From NCBI GenBank assembly GCA_028571685.1, contig CM053141.1:54434333-54498332 (forward strand): 64,000 nucleotides of DNA, given 5' to 3'. The stretch comes from Heterohyrax brucei (Eukaryota > Chordata > Mammalia > Hyracoidea > Procaviidae). Positions 1 to 11,559 of this stretch are shown piece by piece. Both the position numbers and the translations under genes were made by a program. How positions within the stretch are numbered: the stretch's first letter is position 1; the number at the start of each line of letters is the position of its first letter. The notes under the pieces were generated by a model. That model was not told where the DNA came from. It searched no databases and worked only from the letters and a program-made list of their open reading frames with translations.

Positions 1-1340
1 CTGAGCTTTTAGGATACTTTACCATTTTAACATAAAATAAATCTCCATTATATTAGCACCTCGGTACATTCATGTGACATTGAATCAGATTTTCAGCTCT
101 TTCTATAGCTATATTAAGTTATTTTCACTAGTGGGGAAAGGGTATTAAGCTTACTGACATCTAAGCGGTGGGCTGCCATTTAGGTTATTTGTTTTCAATT
201 ATGTATCAAGTGAAAGCAACAGTATTGTGTTGTGAATTAATTTGCTTTGATTCTCCATTAAGTGTGACTTTAAAGCCCTAATATTGATATTACTGTCATA
301 GTAGAGGTGGAATCCAACAGGTCTCCTGTTAATAACAGGATTTAGTTTAAAAAGCTATGTATTCAACATACAGCAGGTAGTGACCATTATAATTAGGAAT
401 TAAAATGCACTAAGTTCAGGGTCTACAGGAAAACAAATTGATGTGTCACCAACCACATTTATTATAGCCCTAAGTTATTTATTTATTTGATTAGTTCTGT
501 GTTTCCTGTCTACATCACCAAAATGTATATGTGAAGAGGGCGCAAACTGGTCTTTCTTATTCATCACAGTTGTCCAAGTAACTGGAAGAATAATATCCCA
601 CCTAGAGCAGGCACTGAATAAATATTCAATTGATTGAGGAATGTATTAATAAATTAGTTTTTTTAAAGCATTTAAACAAATGTTGGAATTAATTCTGGAA
701 TATGGATTTAATTTTTAAACTTTCTGGTTAATTGTCTACTCTGAATCATCTAGACAGCAATTATTGTAAAAGTTACTATAATCCTAGGGCTTTTTCATTT
801 TAATGTATTCCAGAGCTTATCTATTTAATTTCAACATGAATACAAGAGAAAACAGCTATCAAATGTGCATAAAACCAATACTCCTTTCCTTTAGCTGAAA
901 ATAAAATCTAAAGAATATGGATGTCAGCTGTGGAAGCCTAGGGATCAGCCAGTGGAAGCCAATACTAAATTCCTCTCCAGGACTGTGCCAGTAACTTCTG
1001 CTCAGCTCCCCACATTTCTCTGTATTGGCCTCTGAACCAAAGCTCTGATTGTGCCACATATAGGTTCATACGCTCTCCAGATTTCAGACTAATCCAAACG
1101 TGGTTTAGTCCTTCCTTGGAGATTGGATTCCTGCCTATGAACTCCTGCCACACAAGCCATCTAGAAGGATGATCACCTGACTCTCTCACTGTCTAGCTCC
1201 TGTCAACTCCTGCCTCTGCAAAGTAGATTCTATCCCCAATAGACACCCTACCACCTCCTTTACCATCCTTTCTAAATCACAACAGATTGAGACATTTAGC
1301 TTTGCTCATAAACATTTTTCTCCTCTGCTCACCATCTCAG
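1..1340. other. AT-rich non-coding stretch, no gene seen
   Basis: No open frame here resembles a known protein, and none has a convincing start or splice context. The only recognisable trace is an L2/MIR-like end near 607-650 ('ggcactgaataaatattc'). I see no SINE or L1 in it. It is best described as unique-looking intergenic or intronic DNA. Confidence 0.6.
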
Positions 1341-1355
1341 TCTACAGCTCACCAC

Positions 1356-1456
1356 AGGTAGACAGATAGAGATATAGGCAGACAGACAGCTAAACAGATG
1401 GACAGACTGACACACAGACAGACAGACAGATAGGTAAGTAGGTATATAGACAGACA
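1356..1456. repeat. (GACA/GATA)n imperfect microsatellite
   Basis: Interrupted tetranucleotide tract of 'gaca', 'gata' and 'ggta' units running directly into the RTE-derived repeat that begins near 1457. The position beside a retroelement 3' tail suggests it may have grown from that tail. Confidence 0.85.
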
Positions 1457-1710
1457 GTTGCCACTGTGTCAGCTCCAACTCATGGCGACCTTATGTACAA
1501 AGGAAGGAAACGTCATACAGTCTTGAGTCATCTGTTCACTTGCTAGCATGTTTGAATCTATAGTTCTGTCTACTATGCCAGTCCAATTCACTGAGGAACT
1601 TCTTTGTCTTAATTGTCAGTCTACTTCACCAAAAACAAGGTCCTCCTCCACAGATGGAGCACTCCTGATGACATGTCCAAAGGAAGTGAAGTTGAACAAT
1701 GATCTGTTGT

Positions 1711-1725
1711 GATCCATAAGTTTTT
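1711..1725. repeat. Left TSD of the inverted L1
   Basis: The 15-mer 'gatccataagttttt' occurs here and again at 3152-3166, exactly bounding the L1. It merges into the poly-T (antisense poly-A) tract at 1721-1734. Confidence 0.93.
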
Positions 1726-3151
1726 TTTTTTTTTGATATGATTGAGTGAAAATGTACATTCCCGTATAAATTTACATGCCCACCTATATGCAGCTTCCAC
1801 TGTTCTCCCTGTCCGGTGACAGTACACTATTCCTGTCAGCTCCATACATGTCTCATCCTCCCAACAGTCTCCTTACCCCTCCTCTCCAACCACTCTCCTT
1901 CTTCCAACCAGAGGTCAGCAGGCTGATATCCTATAGATGTATAGAACGATAAAGTGCATACAGTACATGGTCACTCTGCATTACCAATTCCAATCCATTC
2001 CTGTCCAAAGAGTGGATCTTCATTATGATTTATGGGACAGGGCAGCATCAGGGCCAGAGGCCATGCTCCCAGGGGAACCCCAAAACTGCTGGACCATCAA
2101 TTGAGGTCTTTTAATGGAGATCTCAGGATGCACCCCTTTTTATTCTTGTTTTGCCAGTGAGACTCAACTTAGTGAACTCCATCGTGGCTATCACTGGTGG
2201 TGGCTGGGCACCATCTGGTTCTTCTAGTCCCAAGTCGATGTAGGCAACCACTCATGTGGGTCTCTCTATCTTCTGAGTTGTCTTTACTCCATGTAAACGG
2301 TGAGCATCCGTTCCTGCTGAGTTGGGACCATTTGCTGTGCCCTCGATGGCAGCTTGGCAGCTTTTAAGACCCCAGATGCCACTCACCAATGTGGGGTGCA
2401 GAGAGCTCTCTTGGCAAAATGCTAGTTGTGCCAACTGGCCTCGATTTCGTCTAAGAGCATGGTCCCGTGCCCCCTGCCCCAGCTACTCTATCCTTGCAAT
2501 ATTGAGTTGAGATGGAAGGAGTACTCAAGTTATGCTGAAGTCCACTTAATGTTGTTCTTGTTTCCAATGTGTGCTATCACTGATTTCTCCCAATGAGATT
2601 TATAACAGAAATTCAAATCAAGACGACAATGAGATGCCATCTCACCCCAACAAGATTGGCCATGATCCAAAAAACACAAAACAACAAATGCTGGAGAGGC
2701 TGTGGAGAAAGTGGAACCCTCCTACACTGTTGGTGGGGTTGCAAAATGGTCCAGCCTCTTTGGAAAGCAGTCTGGCGCTTCCTTAAAAAAATGGATATTG
2801 ATATACCATTTGATCCAGTAATTCCACTACTTGGAATATATCCTACAGAATCAAGGCCTTTCACACCAACAGACACATGCACAACAATGCTTATTGCAGC
2901 ACTGTCCACGATAGCAAAAAGATGGAATCAATACAGATGCCCAACAACAGAAGAATGGATAGGTAAACTATGGTACATATACTCAATGGAGTACTACGCA
3001 ATGATAAAAAATAACGATGATTCCAGGAAGCACCTCATAACATGGTTTCAACTGGAAGACATTATGTTGAGTGAAAGTAGTCAGTGACAAAAGGACAAAT
3101 ATTGTATGAGACCTCTACGATAAGATCTCAAAAACAGACCTGTGTATAGAA
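1726..3151 (-). mobile_element. 5'-inverted (twin-primed) L1 insertion
   Basis: Poly-T at 1721-1734 is the antisense poly-A tail. From there to about 2585 the sequence is antisense L1 3'UTR, homologous to the sense 3'UTR pieces at 56793-57074 and about 49700-50450. At about 2585-2595 orientation flips, and 2593-3087 reads in sense as the ORF2 carboxy terminus. Perfect 15-bp TSDs flank the whole unit. This is the structure expected from twin priming, in which the 5' part of a truncated L1 is inverted. It looks like one of the youngest L1 copies here. Confidence 0.92.
2593..3087 (+). pseudogene. L1 ORF2 C-terminal fragment (inverted segment)
   Basis: An uninterrupted 164-codon frame corresponding to the end of L1 ORF2p, the cysteine-rich C-terminal domain beyond the reverse transcriptase. 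Recognisable pieces are '[19 protein letters not shown]' near residues 35-53, '[14 protein letters not shown]' near 76-89 and '[15 protein letters not shown]' near 127-141. The stop at 3085-3087 lies near the natural ORF2 end. The intact frame suggests recent insertion. It has no promoter or start of its own and is a truncated relic, not a functional gene. Confidence 0.93.
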
Positions 3152-3166
3152 GATCCATAAGTTTTT
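3152..3166. repeat. Right TSD of the inverted L1
   Basis: Second perfect copy of the 15-mer that starts at 1711. The RTE-derived host repeat resumes immediately after it. Confidence 0.93.
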
Positions 3167-3344
3167 AACTGGTTAATTTGGGGAAGGAGCTTTCTTCCCA
3201 GTCTGTTTTAGTCTGGAAGTTCTGCTGAAATCTGTCCACCATGATGATCTTGCTGGTATTTGAAATACCAATGGTATCCATGAAACATGAAAGCCAGCAC
3301 AAGCTGACAGACAAGTGTAGTGGTTCAAAATACCTACTCTACCA

Positions 3345-4405
3345 GGTATGCAAACTGGTATATCAGAACGATGTTTACTGTGTTTTATTGACTATGCAAA
3401 GACATTTAACGTAACAAATTATGGATAACATTGTGAAGAATGGAAATTCTAGAACACTTGATTATGCTCATGAAGAATCTGTACATAAATCGAGAGGCAG
3501 CCATTCGAAAAGAACAAGGGGATACTGAGTAGTTTAAGTCAGGAAAGCTGCGTGTCAGAGTTCTATTCTTTCACCATACCTATTCAGTCTGTATGCTGAG
3601 CAAACAATCCAAGAAACTGTACTATAAGAAGAGCAAGATGTCAAGACTGGACAAAGACTCATTGACAACCTGTGTTATGCAGATGATACAACTTTCCTTG
3701 CCGAAAGTGAAGAGAACCTGAAGCACTATTGAAGGTCAAAGACTACTACCTTCAGTATTACACCTCAACATAAAGAAAACAAAGCGCTTACAGCTGAAGC
3801 AGTAATCAACACCATGATAAATGGAAAAAAGACTGATGTGAGGGATTTCATTTTACTCAGATTAACAATTAATGCCCATGGAAACAATAGTTAGGAATTC
3901 AAATGACACATTACAGAGGACAAATCTCATACAAACAATCTCTTTAAAGAGAGATCTTGTATTTTGTTGGAAAGAAAAGTTGTCACCTTGAGGACTGAAG
4001 TCCACCCGACCCAAGCAATGGTGTTTTCAGTTGCCTCCTGTGTATACGAAAGCTGGACAATGAGCAAAGAAGATGAAAGAGGAACTAAGTTCTCTGAATT
4101 ATGAAGTGGGGAAGAGTATTGACTATACCATGGCCTGCCAAACAAACAAACCCATCTGTCATGGAAAAAGTACAACTAAAACACTCCTTAAAAACAAAGA
4201 TGGTGAGACCACAGCTCACATACTTTGGACGTGTTATCAGAAAGGACAAGTTCCCGGCGAAGGCCACCATGCTTGGTAAAGTAGCAGGTCATCAAAAAAT
4301 AGGAAGACCCTCAAGGAAATGGACTGACACAGAGGCTGCAACAGTGGACTTAAGCATAACAATGACTGTGAGGATGGTGCAGGACCAGGTAGTGTCCAAA
4401 TAATT
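3345..4405 (+). pseudogene. RTE (BovB-like) LINE reverse-transcriptase remnant
   Basis: Decayed RTE ORF in sense. The RT catalytic box survives as tat-gca-gat-gat (YADD) at 3676-3687, followed by a 'TTFLAESEENLKHY'-like stretch and then a stop. Further 3', 4190-4340 encodes the typical RTE C-terminal segment ('PQLTYFGRVIRK', then a 'GHQKIGRPSRKW' motif). Stops and frameshifts scatter through it. The 5' half (endonuclease) is missing. It directly follows the nonautonomous RTE copy at 1457-3340 but lies in the opposite orientation, so they look like separate events. Confidence 0.85.
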
Positions 4406-4889
4406 CTCTTTCTCTGAGCTCTGAAGTTGCCTAATTCATCATTAAAGTTTACAATTCTTAAGTGTCAGAGACAGGTGCTTAAATCAGACAGTGGACTGCC
4501 AACAGAGAGCAAAAACAGCAAGGGCCCATGAAATGGCATGGGGAATCAGAGACGGCAGAAAACCAGGAACGAGCCATTGGCTTCATGAGAGGACATAATG
4601 TTTTCCAGTGTTTTCCTATAAGTGTCCTGCCTGCAGTCCAGTAATTCTTAGTCCTATTTCTCATGCCTCCCTCACCCCTCCCCAGCTATCTTAGCATGAT
4701 GGTAAGCTTTGTACATGTAGAACGCCACATTTTCTCCAAATGTAATTAGAAGACTTTTACTTCAAGTATAGTACTAAAAGCCCTGTAGAAATGTCAGAAA
4801 GATAAAATTGTCTAACAAATGGTTCTTTAGGGTTTGTGAAAAAAAGTCTTTCTAGCAAAGCTGAAAGGCAATTCTCTGAATAATAAGTA

Positions 4890-5185
4890 GGCTGGAATAA
4901 TTACTTTGTCAGCCGAGATTACTGGGAAGTAACTGCCTACATTGGAAGAAGTACAGCTAGATTGCTCTTCAGAAGACAGAATGGCAAGACTTTGTCTCAT
5001 GTTCTTTGGTACCTGTATCAGCAGGGACCAATCCATGGAAGAGGATAATCATGATCAATAAAGTAGGAGGTCAGCAAAAAAGAAGAAGACCCTCAGTGAG
5101 AAGGATTGGCACAGTTACTGTAACAATGGGCTTGAACATAACAGAAATTGTATGGATAGTAGGTGTCTGGGCAGTGGTTCCTTCT
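4890..5185 (+). mobile_element. RTE 3'-end fragment
   Basis: Homologous to the C-terminal part of the RTE frame at 3345-4405 and to 60796-61247. The coding trace is visible in an open frame at about 5006-5150 ('KVGGQQKRRRPSVRRIG'). Truncated at the 5' side and without a clear tail. Confidence 0.7.
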
Positions 5186-5347
5186 GTTGTGTGTAGCGCT
5201 GATATGAATTGGACAAACTGCACAAATCTAACAAGAACACAAGTTTCTTCCATCCTTTTCTGTCCATATAAACCACCACAAGGGTTAGGTTCATTTGAGC
5301 TCTAAAGAGGCACAGCGGTAATCTGTAGAAAAGACTAGAACTTATAA

Positions 5348-5376
5348 GGGAAAAAAGAGAGAGAGAGAGAGAGAAC
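5348..5376. repeat. (GA)n microsatellite
   Basis: Near-perfect GA dinucleotide run just upstream of an AfroSINE. Confidence 0.9.
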
Positions 5377-5397
5377 AAAAGTAGAGAATAGCTGGTC

Positions 5398-5568
5398 CTG
5401 GAAACCCTGGTGGCATCGTGGCTACGTGCTACAGCAGCTAACCAAAAAGTGGGTAGTTCAGATCTGCCAGACACTCCTTGGAAACTCTACAGAGCAGTTC
5501 TACTCTGTTCCATATGATCGCTATGAGTCAGAATTCACTCAATGGTAGTGTGTGTGGTTTTGTGTTTA
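5398..5568 (+). mobile_element. AfroSINE
   Basis: Near full-length tRNA-derived SINE. It has the head 'ggaaaccctggtggc', a box-B-like 'agttcagatctgcc', the body 'ccttggaaactctacagag', and the RTE-like tail 'cgctatgagtcagaatt' ending in a T-rich tail. About 170 bp. Confidence 0.93.
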
Positions 5569-5697
5569 AGCAGTGGAGTCAACAATATACTCACCTGAAT
5601 GTTGACACCTGCTATCATTCAGCCATGTGCACTCTGGCACCTAACTGAAACAAGGAACTGTATTCCTTACAGTGAAAACAAAGGACAAATGCCCACT

Positions 5698-6065
5698 GTT
5701 TTAGTTTCCTATGGCTACCTTAACAAAAACACAAGTGACTGGCTTTAGAAATCAGCAATTGATTGTTACCCAGTATGGAGGCTAGGAGTCTGAATTCACA
5801 GTGTCAGCAGGATTATACTCTATGTGATCTTTCCTGTCTCTTTTCATTTCTATCAACACTAGGCATTTCATGATTTCTTAGCTTATGGAGAGGTCCTAAC
5901 ACTGTGTGTATGTGTGTGTGTGTGAGTGTGAGTATGTGAGTGGGGGGGGGCTATACTCCTTTTATAAGACACCACTCAGAAACTAATTCCTAGAACTAAT
6001 ACTCTCCAGGAACTATGAACTCATCTGCCCTGAGACATTGTCCAACTGCCACAGCTGACCACTCT
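5698..6065 (-). mobile_element. MaLR-type LTR relic
   Basis: Begins with 'ttagtttcctatggctacc', the antisense 3' end of MST/MLT-like LTRs, and continues through 'atggaggctaggagtctga' and 'tccttttataagacacc'. Old and diverged, and it contains a (TG)n/(G)n expansion at 5903-5950. An endogenous-retrovirus-derived LTR with no internal coding sequence. Confidence 0.6.
5903..5950. repeat. (TG)n with poly-G
   Basis: Dinucleotide TG/TGAG run ending in nine consecutive G, inside the LTR relic. Confidence 0.9.
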
Positions 6066-7855
6066 GATCAGGAACACAACAGGCAGATGCCGATAGAATG
6101 GGAGAAAAACGTGGACTAGAAGTCAAGTTCTTAAAAAGTCTGGACTAACTGCACCAAATGAGACTACAAGACTCTCAGAGACTTCATCCTGGAGATACTC
6201 TTTAAATCTCAACAAAAACTATTCTATGAGGTCATCTTTTAGCTAAAAAGCAGATTTTGTCACAAAATAAATGTTATCATCTATGAGTACTGTGCTTCTT
6301 AAAAAAAATCATTTATAGGAGACCAAATAGTCAACATTTACTCAAAAGCAAAGATAGAAGGCAAAGGGACAGGGAAAACAGATCTCTGTGCGCGGAATTA
6401 ATAAAACAGAAATAATGAGGAATTTGGCACACTATGAAAACTTTAACCAATGTCACTGAGCAAATCTGTAGAAACTTTTAAGTAGGAACCTAATTTTCAG
6501 TGTAAACTTTCACTGAAAACACAATAAAATATTTAATAATAACAATGTAAGACATCACTCAGAAATAATTTTACCTAGGATATACTCCATTCAGTTTTGG
6601 ATTCATTAATGCAACAAAAGGAAACTATTTCCATACAAATCTATACATACCAATCAGTACAGTAGTATGACTTCAGCATCTCTTTTTGGTGGACATAATT
6701 CAACCTGTAAACTGGCATTCTGCTGGTATCTGAAAATTTAGTAGCTGCACATAAAGTTTGGATTTCCAGCTTTTCTTGACAAATCAAAAATTCTCTAGCT
6801 TCTTAGCTCACATTTCCACAAGGAGTTAAGCTAGAGCTGAATGCAGCTGGCCACTTAAGAAGCAGCATGTCCAGTTTGCCAAAGTTCCCATCATGCCCTT
6901 TTGTCTCCCTAGAACTGAGGCCAAAAGTCAAGTTGCTATAATTGCACCATTTTTCTACACCAGGCCTCTATCAAGCATTTGCAATATCAGTCTCATCCCC
7001 TCGAGGAACCAAAGCTTGTGACCAATGATGTAATGTATCCTTAAACTCCTCCTAAATAAAATTATGTCTGTATTGGTTGCCAGACATTTTTGTGGTGGAA
7101 TATAGCCTTCTAGACGGAAAAGATCTTGATTGGCAGACTTTACTTCCTTAACTACTGCTCTGTATACTTTCAGTCCACAGTCACTCACACAGCCCAGAGT
7201 ACTGAGCACTTCCTAAGTTCCAGAAGATGTGTGACTCCATTCTGTGTCACCAAAATTCTCTCCATAAATAATAAATGCTTCTGGAAAGACAATGAGGTAC
7301 TGAGAAGTGGTTTAAAACAAAATGACTTTTCCTTTCTTACATAGCTTTCTTTCCAAGTTGAGCTCTTCTCCTATATTCCCTCCCAGCCCCCTCAAAATCC
7401 TTTCCTCAAGATGTCACAAAACTAGAAAGGCCTTTAAAGCACTCTGGAAATAGACCTTGCACCATCTACTTATCTTTCTCATAATTTAAGATTGGATACC
7501 TTCTTCTGTGTTTTAGAAGGCTAAGCCTGTGTCCTTTAGGCAGCCTCTCTTTGAGCCCATTGAGGCTTTTGCAGACTTTGGAAAATCAGACAGGATTGAT
7601 CTGTTTGCAATGCAATACCTCAAGCTGACCAAGGATAAAATTTCACAGATGAAAAACCAATCAAATCAATTTTCATCTACTCGTTAGGTAAACCTTGCAA
7701 ACAGCAGGCCTTTTATACTCTTTCAGCTCCCTCAACTGCTTGTAAGATTTATTAATGCCAAGGCAGAAGGAAAGTAAAAACAGCTACATAATCATCACTA
7801 AAAATGAAGCTCATTCCATCTTCTACATGAAATAAGCAACAGGGAAATGCAGATG
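6066..7855. other. Non-coding stretch, no gene seen
   Basis: Small open frames on both strands show no recognisable domain, and no repeat is clear to me. Composition is ordinary AT-rich mammalian DNA. Confidence 0.55.
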
Positions 7856-7857
7856 TG

Positions 7858-7935
7858 TGTGCATTTACACATGCACACACATGCACACACACCTAGAGAA
7901 AGACAGAAAGAGAGAGGGAGGGGAAGAAAGAGAGA
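7858..7935. repeat. (CA)n plus (GA)n microsatellite
   Basis: Compound tract of CA-rich repeats ('acacatgcacacacatgcac') followed by GA-rich units ('agaaagagagagg'). Confidence 0.85.
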
Positions 7936-8655
7936 CTAGCTAAGAAGCAATACATTGGGATAACTTGATGTCATATAGTCTTTCAAAACATATGCAGCTA
8001 TCATCAAAGGAATGACATGTTTACTTTCTATTTTGTTTGAACATTAGTAGATAATTACTAAAGTGTAAACACTGTATAAGTTTTGAAGTTTTCAAAACAT
8101 AGGCAATAGTTCCAACTACAAGAAACTACTTGATGGTCAAATTGCTATTAAAGACAATGACAGTTGTCTAATATACTGCTTTAATAATCTGTATAGTCTG
8201 TTCTTCAACTGATGCAAAGAATATTTGTTTTATAACCTGATAGCACTTGGTCAAAAAGAAAAAAGAGACAGTTTTTAAAACTACTGAAATGGAACCTGAG
8301 TTTATCAATACTCCTTTAACTTTTGCTGGGAAGTATACATGATTCATCACAACATGAAGAGTTTCCATTACAACCAGCCTCTACCATGTGACTTCAGACT
8401 CCAGGAATATACCTGAACTTCTCTTGTTAAATCGAAGTAAAATTTGCTGAGAGAGTATAAAGATCACCATCACTATTTGAAGACTATTTGCTGCAGTAAT
8501 CAAAAATTTCATCTTGGTCCCCACATTCTTGCTTCCAATGTCAGCTACTTACAATAATACTCCTTAGTCAAACTATTGCTGTGCTCATATTAATTGCGCC
8601 ATGTGCTGAATTCCAAATAGAAATTAGAAATTTATCTAAGTTTTATTTAAAAGAG
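7936..8655. other. Non-coding stretch, no gene seen
   Basis: No SINE, LINE or coding similarity that I recognise. It ends in a short GA run at 8652-8668 abutting the 5' end of the L1 copy. Confidence 0.5.
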
Positions 8656-9825
8656 AGAGAGAGAAAGAGCTAGGCAGTGCTAAGACAGAAGAGTGAACAC
8701 TTTCTGTGATTCTTTTAACAACAAATATCATAAAAAAAGAAAAGAATCAAGTACATATGACATTCTAGGAGCCCTAAATGTCATGGGAAGTTGAGAAATC
8801 AGACCAAGCAACACAGAGGTGGGAGTAGGTCCAGAAATACCTAAGACTGGCCACACCTGAACTAGGGAATCTACAACTCACAGGAGGATGGAGGCAGCCT
8901 AGCACGGTGAGTGAAGCTCTGGCATTTGTAAAGCATCTTCTTCAGCAGGAGAGACAGAGCAGTGGAAAACCCATACATGATTCCAATATGAGAGAAATGC
9001 AGCATTCAGTCATCAAAAGCTAAATGCCTTAGGTTTAACCTGCTGCACGTGGATCTAAAAGTTTCCTTCAGGCTAAATCTCTGCCCCTTTTCCCAGAACC
9101 TCCCCATCCTTTTTCTGCACTGAAACGGTCTCCATATTCTGACCTACTCCAGGGGCCACAAGTAGGACCTCTTATGCAAGTCCTGAGTCATTCTCTCAGA
9201 CATGGAAAGCAAACAATTTAACAAACAGGAAAAAAAAGAAAATCTGCTAGCTCCACTAAGACACAAACTCAGGGCAGAAGCAAGTCCTTTGTCTAGGCAT
9301 ACACATAAGGGGGTCCATGAATTTTAAAAGCCTTTTAGTACAACATACAACATCCAGTGCACCTATCATCCTGCAGCAAAAACTATCTACTTGCTCATGT
9401 AAAGGAACCGGGACAAGCCTTCTTCACAGACAGTCACTGGTAGCTGTCAGACTCCTGTGTTTCTCAGCATGTGCAGTCAGTTACCTATGCCTATACCAGT
9501 TATTCCTGCCCTTCTAGGACTGTAGAGGAGAGCCTACACCACACACTTGCTGACTGAATACCAGGTACCTGAGCTGAACACATACAGAGATGTAAATGCA
9601 CACCGGTGCCTACATGCCTAGTAATAGCTCTAATCATCTGGTGACAGAACTTTAGAACCGCTAAGACATGAATAATCAAACTAGCTCACACAACCAGCCT
9701 ACATCAGCATTTCAAAAGAAAAAGAAAAAGAAGTTAGAACACAGTAAGGAAACACAAACAAATGTAGCAACTTACAGATAGCTCAGAGACAACAGCCAAT
9801 ATCAAATCTTTGAAAGAAGTAGACC

Positions 9826-9965
9826 TTTTGGTTATCAGTGGAAGCACTTAACCCACTACACCATTCAAATCCACCAGGCGCTCCTTGGACACTCTATGGG
9901 GTAGTTCTACTCTGACCTCTATCTAGGGTTGCTGTGAGTCAGACCCAACTCGACAGCACGAGGTA
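9826..9965 (+). mobile_element. AfroSINE with inverted 5' head
   Basis: The left ~37 bp reads as antisense SINE head ('ttttggttatcag...cacttaacccactacacc'). It switches near 9863 to sense body ('ttcaaatccaccagg') and tail. Flanks 'aaagaagtagacc' (9813-9825) and 'aaagaggcagacc' (9966-9978) are a TSD with two transitions. The paralogous L1 at 46312-46326 has a single 'taaacaggcagacc' there and no SINE, giving an empty-site control. Confidence 0.85.
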
Positions 9966-10059
9966 AAAGAGGCAGACCACAGTGGCTTCAGAAAGCTCCC
10001 AAAACAAAGAATCCAGAAATTTTCCAGATGAAGAGAACTTCCTGGAATTATCGGAGGTT

Positions 10060-10565
10060 AAAAACAAAAGATTAATATTTTGAAATCTTCAGGAGATCAG
10101 GCAAAACACAACAGAGCATAATGATGAACTGAACAGGCTTCAAGAAATCCTTGAAAAGAGTAGAAATTCAGCAGGTTAATAATAAAATTACAGAATTAAA
10201 AGACACAACAGAAAGTCAAAGGAACAGAAATGAGGCAATGAAATACAGAATTAATGAGATTAAAGATAAAGAAATTGGTACCAAAATATTTGAGGAAAAT
10301 CAGATTAAAAAAAGAAACTAAGACACACTGAGAGTTATGTGGAAATATATTAAGAGTAATACTTTACCAGTGATTAGAGTACCAGAAACAGGGGGTGAGT
10401 GGTGTATAACAGAAAATACATTGAGAATTGTTGAAGATCTCTTGACAGAAAACTTCCCTAGAATAATGAAAGATGAGAAGACATCTATCCAAAACAAGCA
10501 TCGAACTCCACACAAGGAAGGTCCCAAAAGAAACACAAGGCATATTATAATTACTTACCAAAATT
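10060..10565 (+). pseudogene. L1 ORF1 remnant in copy A
   Basis: ORF1p is the L1 RNA-binding trimeric protein (coiled coil, RRM, C-terminal domain). Here only decayed frames remain. The best is 10337-10567 with 'ENTLRIVEDLLTENFPRIM', matching the RRM to C-terminal-domain region. A parallel frame in copy B at 46730 carries 'ENTERIVKDLLTENFPGIM'. A run of in-frame lysine- and glutamate-rich sequence upstream (10060-10330) fits the coiled coil. Stops prevent a full-length product. Confidence 0.75.
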
Positions 10566-11143
10566 AAAGATAAGAAGACAATTTTAAAAGTGGCTAGGGA
10601 TAAATAAAAAATAATCTAAAAAGGAGAGTCAATAAGATCAATCTCAGACTACCCGGTAGAAACCATGCAGGCTAGAAGGCAATGGAATGATAATATACAA
10701 AGCCTTAAAGGAAAAAAATCATGAGGCAAGAATTACATATCTTGGCTCAAATATGGTAGTAAACTTAGGACTTTTCCAGGTGTGGAATTTGCAAAAAGCA
10801 AACCAAAATTACAAGAAATAGTAAACGGACACCTTAGGTTAGAAAATCAAAAACATCAGATAATAACATAAGATTAAAACACAGGACAAAGCAAACAGCT
10901 ATTAACCTTGATAGGGAAATTGTAAAAAAGATAAAACATTGAAAATAGGGAAACAGATTCAATATGTAAAAGATGACAACAACATAACAAAAAAGTGAGA
11001 TTAAAATATGTAGTCATAGATCTTTCATATAGAAAGGAAATCAAGATGATATAAAGAAATTAAAGATTCATTTAACTATAGAAAAATAGGAGTAAATACT
11101 ATGATAACTACAAAATAAATTAAAAATTCTGTGCATTGCAATA

Positions 11144-11315
11144 GGAAATTCTGGTTGCCTAGTGCTTAAGTGCTACGTCTGCTAACCGAAAGGTTGGCAC
11201 TTCAAATCTGCCAGGCACTCCATGAAAACTCTATGGGACAGTTCTGCTCTGATCTATATGGTCTCTGTGACTCAGAATCTACTCAGTGGCAGTAGTTTGG
11301 TTTTTTTTTTTTTTG
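11144..11315 (+). mobile_element. AfroSINE in L1 copy A
   Basis: Head 'ggaaattctggttgcc', 'gctacgtctgctaaccgaaa' (box-A/B region), body, tail 'gactcagaatctactcagtgg' and poly-T to 11314. Candidate TSD 'gcattgcaata' versus 'acattaaaata' is weak (8 of 11). The aligned L1 copy B lacks it. Confidence 0.9.
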
Positions 11316-11559
11316 ATACATTAAAATAAAAAACAAGAAAAGCATGAAGTTTCAGTAATACAAAACCAACAACAACGAAAAAAGTGAAAACAAAACACGC
11401 AAAAGAAAAACAACTCAGCACAGAAAATTAAATGGAATAAAGAAACTGTGATCAATGCACAAAAAAGATAAGAAAATTATGGCATTAAATTACCTATCAA
11501 TAATTATGCTGAATGTAAATGGATTACATGCACCAATAAAGAGATAGTGACAGAATGGA

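Larger units (their letters stand above)
1457..3340 (-). mobile_element. Nonautonomous RTE-derived element, split by L1
   Basis: The segments 1457-1710 and 3167-3340 read as one antisense element once the L1 at 1726-3151 is removed. The left part holds the RTE 3' region ('ccaactcatggcgacc', then 'acatgtccaaaggaagtg'). The right part holds what I recognise as the RTE 5' region ('agtctggaagttctgctg', 'tggtatttgaaatacc'). The RT-coding middle is absent, as in RTE deletion derivatives described from elephant. Family name inferred from memory. Confidence 0.65.

Noticed and set aside
2322-2510. Plus-strand 62-codon frame and minus-strand 60-codon partner (2252-2434)
   Set aside because: Both lie in antisense L1 3'UTR, which does not encode protein.
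2593-3087. Functional protein from the 164-codon frame
   Set aside because: It is only the ORF2 C-terminus, in the inverted part of an L1, without endonuclease or RT.
5115-5474. 119-codon minus-strand frame with a Leu/Ser-rich segment
   Set aside because: Runs across an RTE fragment, a (GA)n tract and an AfroSINE, so it cannot be one gene; the Leu/Ser run is the microsatellite.
5398-5568. tRNA gene because of box A/B-like sequence in SINE heads
   Set aside because: The head is tRNA-derived but is part of a 170-bp SINE with a repeat tail; no cloverleaf can be supported.
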